Shown in pieces: positions 61,076 to 64,000 of a stretch of 64,000 bases of DNA; position 1 is the stretch's first letter; the number at the start of each line of letters is the position of its first letter. The translations under genes were made by a program, and so were the position numbers. The DNA comes from Flavobacterium sp. CECT 9288 (GTDB lineage: Bacteria > Bacteroidota > Bacteroidia > Flavobacteriales > Flavobacteriaceae). The stretch spans positions 248,001-312,000 of the forward strand of contig NZ_OU957226.1 of NCBI RefSeq assembly GCF_918731615.1. Direction: 5' to 3'. Below the pieces are notes generated by a model that saw only the letters and a list, made by a program, of their open reading frames with translations, was not told where the DNA came from and made no database searches.

Positions 61076-61930
61076 ATGAAAGTATTTGTAATAGGCATAG
61101 GCTTGATAGGTGGTTCGATGGTGTTGGATATTAAAGATTTGTATCCTAATGCCACAATTTATGGGATTGACACCAATGAAAAGCATTTGGATCAGGCAAT
61201 TGAATTGGGTGTTATTGATGAAATGGCAACATTTACAGATTTAATACATGCTGATTTTGTGATTGTTTCGGTTCCTGTAGATATAGCGCTCACGGTTGTA
61301 CCACAAGTTTTGGAGTCAATAGGAGACCAAACGATTGTTTTTGAGGTGGGTTCGACAAAATTACCTATTTGTGAAGCTATAGCCAACCACGCCAAAAGGA
61401 GAAATTTTATAGCTACGCATCCTATTGCTGGAACGGAGTTTTCGGGACCATCGGCAGCGATAAAAGGGTTGTTTCAAGGCAAAACAAACATTATTTGTGA
61501 GGTAGAGAAAACGACTTTTAAATTACAAGAGCGCGCCTTGGCCTTGTTTCAAGAAATGGGAATGCGCATTCGGTACATGGATCCAAAATCACACGATAAA
61601 CACATTGCGTATGTGTCGCATTTGTCCCACATCAGTGCTTTTATGTTAGGAAAAACAGTCATTGACAAGGAAAAACACGAGCAGGATATTTTTGATATGG
61701 CAGGTTCTGGTTTTGAAAGTACCGTGCGTCTCGCTAAAAGTTCGCCAGCGATGTGGACACCCATTTTTAAGCAAAATAGAAAGCAAGTCGTAAAAACTTT
61801 GAATGAATATATCTTGAATTTATCTAAATTTAAGGAGCTTTTAGAGAATGAGGATTACGAGGCGATTTACAATGAAATGGAAAGCGTAAATAAGATTAAA
61901 GAAATATTGAATGGCATGAAAGCCCCCTAA
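61076..61930 (+). CDS. tyrA: Prephenate dehydrogenase
   Basis: NAD(P)-dependent oxidative decarboxylation of prephenate to 4-hydroxyphenylpyruvate for tyrosine. 284 residues. Rossmann motif VIGIGLIGGSMVLDI (residues 5-19), the catalytic His in THPIAGTEFSGPSAA, and SHLSHISAFMLGK. There is no mutase or ACT domain. The last codons (GCC CCC TAA) lie within a GC-rich palindromic repeat, which thus supplies the stop codon and the final Ala-Pro. Confidence 0.93.
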   Translation: MKVFVIGIGLIGGSMVLDIKDLYPNATIYGIDTNEKHLDQAIELGVIDEMATFTDLIHADFVIVSVPVDIALTVVPQVLESIGDQTIVFEVGSTKLPICEAIANHAKRRNFIATHPIAGTEFSGPSAAIKGLFQGKTNIICEVEKTTFKLQERALALFQEMGMRIRYMDPKSHDKHIAYVSHLSHISAFMLGKTVIDKEKHEQDIFDMAGSGFESTVRLAKSSPAMWTPIFKQNRKQVVKTLNEYILNLSKFKELLENEDYEAIYNEMESVNKIKEILNGMKAP

Positions 61931-61945
61931 CCCCCGAAGGGGGAA
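61922..61945 (+). repeat. GC-rich palindromic repeat at the tyrA stop
   Basis: GCCCCCTAACCCCCGAAG plus GGGGAA, near-identical to the two copies at 42618-42711. It has its own CCCCC-GAA-GGGGG hairpin and contains the tyrA stop TAA at 61928-61930. Confidence 0.75.
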
Positions 61946-61986
61946 CTAGAAAACAACTAAAAATAATTAACAACAATCATCCATTT

Positions 61987-62030
61987 TCGGCTCCCTTATT
62001 CGCCACGGCGAAAGGGCTGGGGTGGGGAAA
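61987..62030 (+). repeat. Second GC-rich palindromic element before the DAHP synthase gene
   Basis: CCCTTATTCGCC-AC-GGCGAAAGGG forms a stem with a small bulge, followed by CTGGGGTGGGG. Different from the 61922 repeat. It ends 12 bases before the ATG at 62043. Confidence 0.6.
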
Positions 62031-62042
62031 AATTTAGAAAAG

Positions 62043-63125
62043 ATGGAAAATAAAAAAGAAATGAGAAACTGGTTGGAAGCATTTAATTTGACCCACCCAT
62101 TAGTGATAGCAGGGCCATGCAGTGCTGAAACCGAAGACCAAGTATTGAAAATTGCACATGAGTTAAAGGATTCAGATGTAAGTGTTTTTAGAGCAGGAAT
62201 CTGGAAACCAAGAACGCGTCCGGGAGGATTTGAAGGAGTGGGCGAAATAGGTTTGAAGTGGTTGAAGAAAGCCAAAGAAGAAACAGGTTTGCTAATGGGA
62301 ACTGAAGTAGCCAATGCTGCTCACGTGAAATTAGCTTTAGAATATGACATTGATGTGCTGTGGATAGGAGCTAGAACAACGGTAAACCCTTTTGCAGTTC
62401 AGGAAATTGCTGATGCATTAGCAGGAACAGATAAAATTGTTTTGGTAAAAAATCCTGTAAATCCAGATTTATCTTTGTGGTTAGGTGGAGTAGAACGTTT
62501 GTACAATGCAGGAATTGAGAAATTAGGAGTAATTCACAGAGGTTTCTCGACGTATGAGAAAACAAAATACCGCAATATTCCAGAATGGCAAATTGCTATT
62601 GAATTGCAAAATAAATTCCCTGATTTGCCATTAATTATAGATCCTTCGCACATTACTGGTGATCGCAAAATGATTTTAGAGGTAACGCAAGAAGCCTTAG
62701 ATTTGAATTATGACGGAATGATTATTGAAACGCACATTGATCCAGATAATGCTTGGAGTGATGCCGCACAGCAAGTAACACCAGATGCATTGAAACAAAT
62801 TTTTATTGATTTGAAAGTTCGTAAAATTGATGATGTATCAGATGATTTCACTCAAAAAATGAAAAAACTACGTGCTAACATTGACGTTTTAGATGCCACT
62901 TTGCTAGAGCTTTTAGGCAAACGTATGAAAGTAGCTGATGAAATTGGTGTGGTGAAAAAAGCAGCTAACGTAGCTGTTTTGCAAAACAACCGTTGGAACG
63001 AAATTTTAGGTAAAATGATTTTAGATGGAGAAACCAAAGGACTTTCAGAAGAATTTGTTTTAAAATTATTCAAGGCCATTCACCAAGAAAGTATCAGCCA
63101 TCAAGATAAGGTGTTGAATGCTTAA
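62043..63125 (+). CDS. Bifunctional DAHP synthase / chorismate mutase
   Basis: Catalyses entry into the shikimate pathway (DAHP from PEP and erythrose 4-phosphate) and, through its C-terminal domain, chorismate to prephenate. 360 residues from ATG 62043 (MENKKEMRNWLEAFNL); an earlier GTG at 62022 lies in a repeat. The DAHP synthase part has VIAGPCSAETEDQ, WKPRTRPGGFEGVG, IGARTTVNPFAVQEI and DPSHITGDRKMI. The AroQ-type mutase covers about 273-360 (MKKLRANIDVLDATLLELLG, KRMKVADEIGVVKK). It feeds pheA and tyrA upstream in the same operon. Confidence 0.94.
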   Translation: MENKKEMRNWLEAFNLTHPLVIAGPCSAETEDQVLKIAHELKDSDVSVFRAGIWKPRTRPGGFEGVGEIGLKWLKKAKEETGLLMGTEVANAAHVKLALEYDIDVLWIGARTTVNPFAVQEIADALAGTDKIVLVKNPVNPDLSLWLGGVERLYNAGIEKLGVIHRGFSTYEKTKYRNIPEWQIAIELQNKFPDLPLIIDPSHITGDRKMILEVTQEALDLNYDGMIIETHIDPDNAWSDAAQQVTPDALKQIFIDLKVRKIDDVSDDFTQKMKKLRANIDVLDATLLELLGKRMKVADEIGVVKKAANVAVLQNNRWNEILGKMILDGETKGLSEEFVLKLFKAIHQESISHQDKVLNA

Positions 63126-63145
63126 TTTTTTTTAGTATAAATAAT

Positions 63146-63177
63146 AAAAACCTACAATTTACTTGTAGGTTTTTTTT
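63146..63177 (+). terminator. Terminator of the aromatic operon
   Basis: AAAAACCTACAA / TTGTAGGTTTTT, stem of 12 pairs including the A/T flanks, loop TTTAC, ending in a T run. Confidence 0.9.
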
Positions 63178-63178
63178 G

Positions 63179-63200
63179 TAATATTGGTGCACCAATATTA
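63179..63200. promoter_or_regulatory. Perfect 22-bp palindrome upstream of the 63220 gene
   Basis: TAATATTGGTG followed directly by its reverse complement CACCAATATTA, 20 bases before the ATG. The lack of a loop argues for a DNA-binding dimer site and not an RNA hairpin. No regulator gene is adjacent. Confidence 0.5.
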
Positions 63201-63219
63201 AATTAAAAAAATATAATTT

Positions 63220-63885
63220 ATGAAGCTTTCATTATTGCCTTTGAACCTTAGTTTTAAAACTCTTTTTGTTTTTATTTGTTTAATACTTACTGCACAGAGT
63301 TTCTCACAGGAAAAACAAATTTATGAATCCCCTAACATGGCAGCACTTATTGCAAACCACAAAACAGTGGCTATTTTGCCTGTAAACGCAACAATTGCCT
63401 ACAAAAAATTGCCAAAGGGATATACTGAAGAATCAAGAAAAGAGGAAGAAAAAAGTATGAGTTTTCAAATGCAAAGTGGACTTTATACTTATTTGTTAAG
63501 AAAATCTTCAGATTTTACCGTAGAAGTTCAAGATGTTGAAAGAACAAATATGTTATTAAAAAAAGCAAATCAATATGAAAATTTTTCAGAAATTGCTCCT
63601 GAGGATTTAGCAAAAACATTAGGTGTTGATGCTGTTATTAAATGTTCTTACGCATATGAAAAAACTGGAAGTGAAGGCGTAGCAATTGTAAAAACACTAC
63701 TAATAGGTTTTGGTACTGGAAAGGTTGCTACAGGAGGATTAACAATGCAAATTAATAATGGAACTGATGGAGGATTAGTGTGGAGATTTTATAAACAAAT
63801 GGCTGAAGATGTTATGAGTTCACCAGCAGCTATGATGGAAAGAATGATGCGAAAAGTGGGGAGGAATTTTCCTTATCAAAAGTAA
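63220..63885 (+). CDS. Exported protein of unknown function
   Basis: I do not recognise this 221-residue protein with certainty. A signal peptide (KTLFVFICLILTAQSFSQ, after a short basic N-terminus) is followed by HKTVAILPVNATIAYKKLP, a helix-rich segment (EEEKSMSFQMQSGLYTYLLR) and a later ALGVDAVIKCSYAYEK-like strand (actual TLGVDAVIKCSYAYEK). The AILPV strand and the DAVIKC turn recall the anticodon-binding-like fold of CsgG, LpoB or TolB-N periplasmic proteins, but this is only a resemblance. The end is positively charged (MMRKVGRNFPYQK). Confidence 0.55.
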   Translation: MKLSLLPLNLSFKTLFVFICLILTAQSFSQEKQIYESPNMAALIANHKTVAILPVNATIAYKKLPKGYTEESRKEEEKSMSFQMQSGLYTYLLRKSSDFTVEVQDVERTNMLLKKANQYENFSEIAPEDLAKTLGVDAVIKCSYAYEKTGSEGVAIVKTLLIGFGTGKVATGGLTMQINNGTDGGLVWRFYKQMAEDVMSSPAAMMERMMRKVGRNFPYQK

Positions 63886-63906
63886 AATCAGTTTTTTAAA
63901 ATTTAT

Positions 63907-63945
63907 ATCCCTTTGACATAATATAGTTAAAGGGATTTTTCTTTT
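63907..63945 (+). terminator. Terminator of the 63220 gene
   Basis: ATCCCTTT / AAAGGGAT, 8-bp stem with a 14-base loop, then TTTTCTTTT. Confidence 0.75.
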
Positions 63946-63970
63946 AGGATAGTACAAAAAAACGCCAAAT

Positions 63971-63994
63971 TTTATCCCGAAGTGTCGGGATAAA
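63971..63994. terminator. Hairpin at the window edge
   Basis: TTTATCCCGA-AGTG-TCGGGATAAA, a perfect 10-bp stem. Its minus-strand 3' side is A/T rich (AATTTGG), so it may end a minus-strand gene outside the window, or be one of the CCCGA-type dispersed repeats. Confidence 0.45.
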
Positions 63995-64000
63995 CTTGAA

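Noticed and set aside
62022..62042. GTG start giving seven more residues on the DAHP synthase
   Set aside because: The GTG lies in a palindromic repeat; ATG 62043 follows directly and matches the family N-terminus.
1..64000. tRNA, rRNA or replication-origin signals
   Set aside because: No cloverleaf with the TTCGANNC arm, rRNA core sequence or DnaA-box cluster was noticed on reading; a tRNAscan or Infernal run would be decisive.

Overview
This is chromosomal sequence from a low-GC member of the Bacteroidota, almost certainly a Flavobacterium or close relative. The evidence is the set of lineage-marker genes (a gldA-type gliding ABC ATPase, a porT/sprT-type secretion gene beside ubiE, GLPGLI proteins, CarboxypepD-reg-like TonB-dependent receptors, DUF5686, a 2TM-domain protein), many promoters of the Bacteroidota type (TTG about 19-22 bases before TAnnTTTG), and little Shine-Dalgarno signal. 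No tRNA, rRNA, CRISPR array or prophage was seen.

Layout. 0-16.6 kb is mostly housekeeping: the N-terminal part of a class II aldolase, a TamL-like lipoprotein of the BamA family, an rRNA methyltransferase, ubiE-porT, folA, thyA, an amidohydrolase, a bifunctional nuclease, etfBA, pdhB, a DUF5686 protein and a DNA glycosylase. 16.6-20 kb holds both kinds of pyrophosphatase, soluble ppa and membrane hppA; the latter has an unusual cysteine-rich tail. 20.2-30.4 kb is an accessory envelope region with two GLPGLI/TonB-receptor modules, a small secreted cysteine-containing protein, and a deoxynucleoside kinase gene pair on the other strand. An IS150-like IS3 element (30372-31815) sits exactly in the loop of what was a bidirectional terminator.

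31.8-56 kb is a large sulfur/methionine supercluster. Sulfate is activated by CysDN, reduced by an iron-sulfur APS reductase (CysH) and a siroheme sulfite reductase fused to a HEPN-like domain; siroheme comes from CobA and a Met8/CysG-N protein, and an FNR-type flavoprotein may supply reduced ferredoxin. Sulfide is joined to an acyl-homoserine made by ThrA and MetX, using MetZ. Homocysteine is methylated by a MetH encoded as two separate genes, with methyl groups from MetF, and MetK makes SAM. RNA control is dense: a SAM-II-like element before metK, two SAM-I (S-box) riboswitches before metX-thrA and before the first metH gene, and two unassigned leader-ORF/terminator pairs. A four-cysteine Rrf2 regulator precedes the sulfate operon.

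56-64 kb carries gldA, a dicarboxylate/amino-acid symporter, and a phenylalanine/tyrosine operon (pheA, aminotransferase, tyrA, DAHP synthase-chorismate mutase). This operon is headed by a classical attenuator: a 26-codon leader rich in Phe/Tyr/Trp, an 8-bp antiterminator pairing and a strong terminator. The window ends with an unrecognised exported protein behind a perfect 22-bp palindrome.

Repeats are a second theme. At least four dispersed copies, plus a relative, of a structured intergenic element share covarying outer-stem bases. GC-rich palindromic repeats supply the C-terminal tail of CysH and the stop codon of tyrA. Several operon junctions are filled with degenerate inverted spacer repeats.
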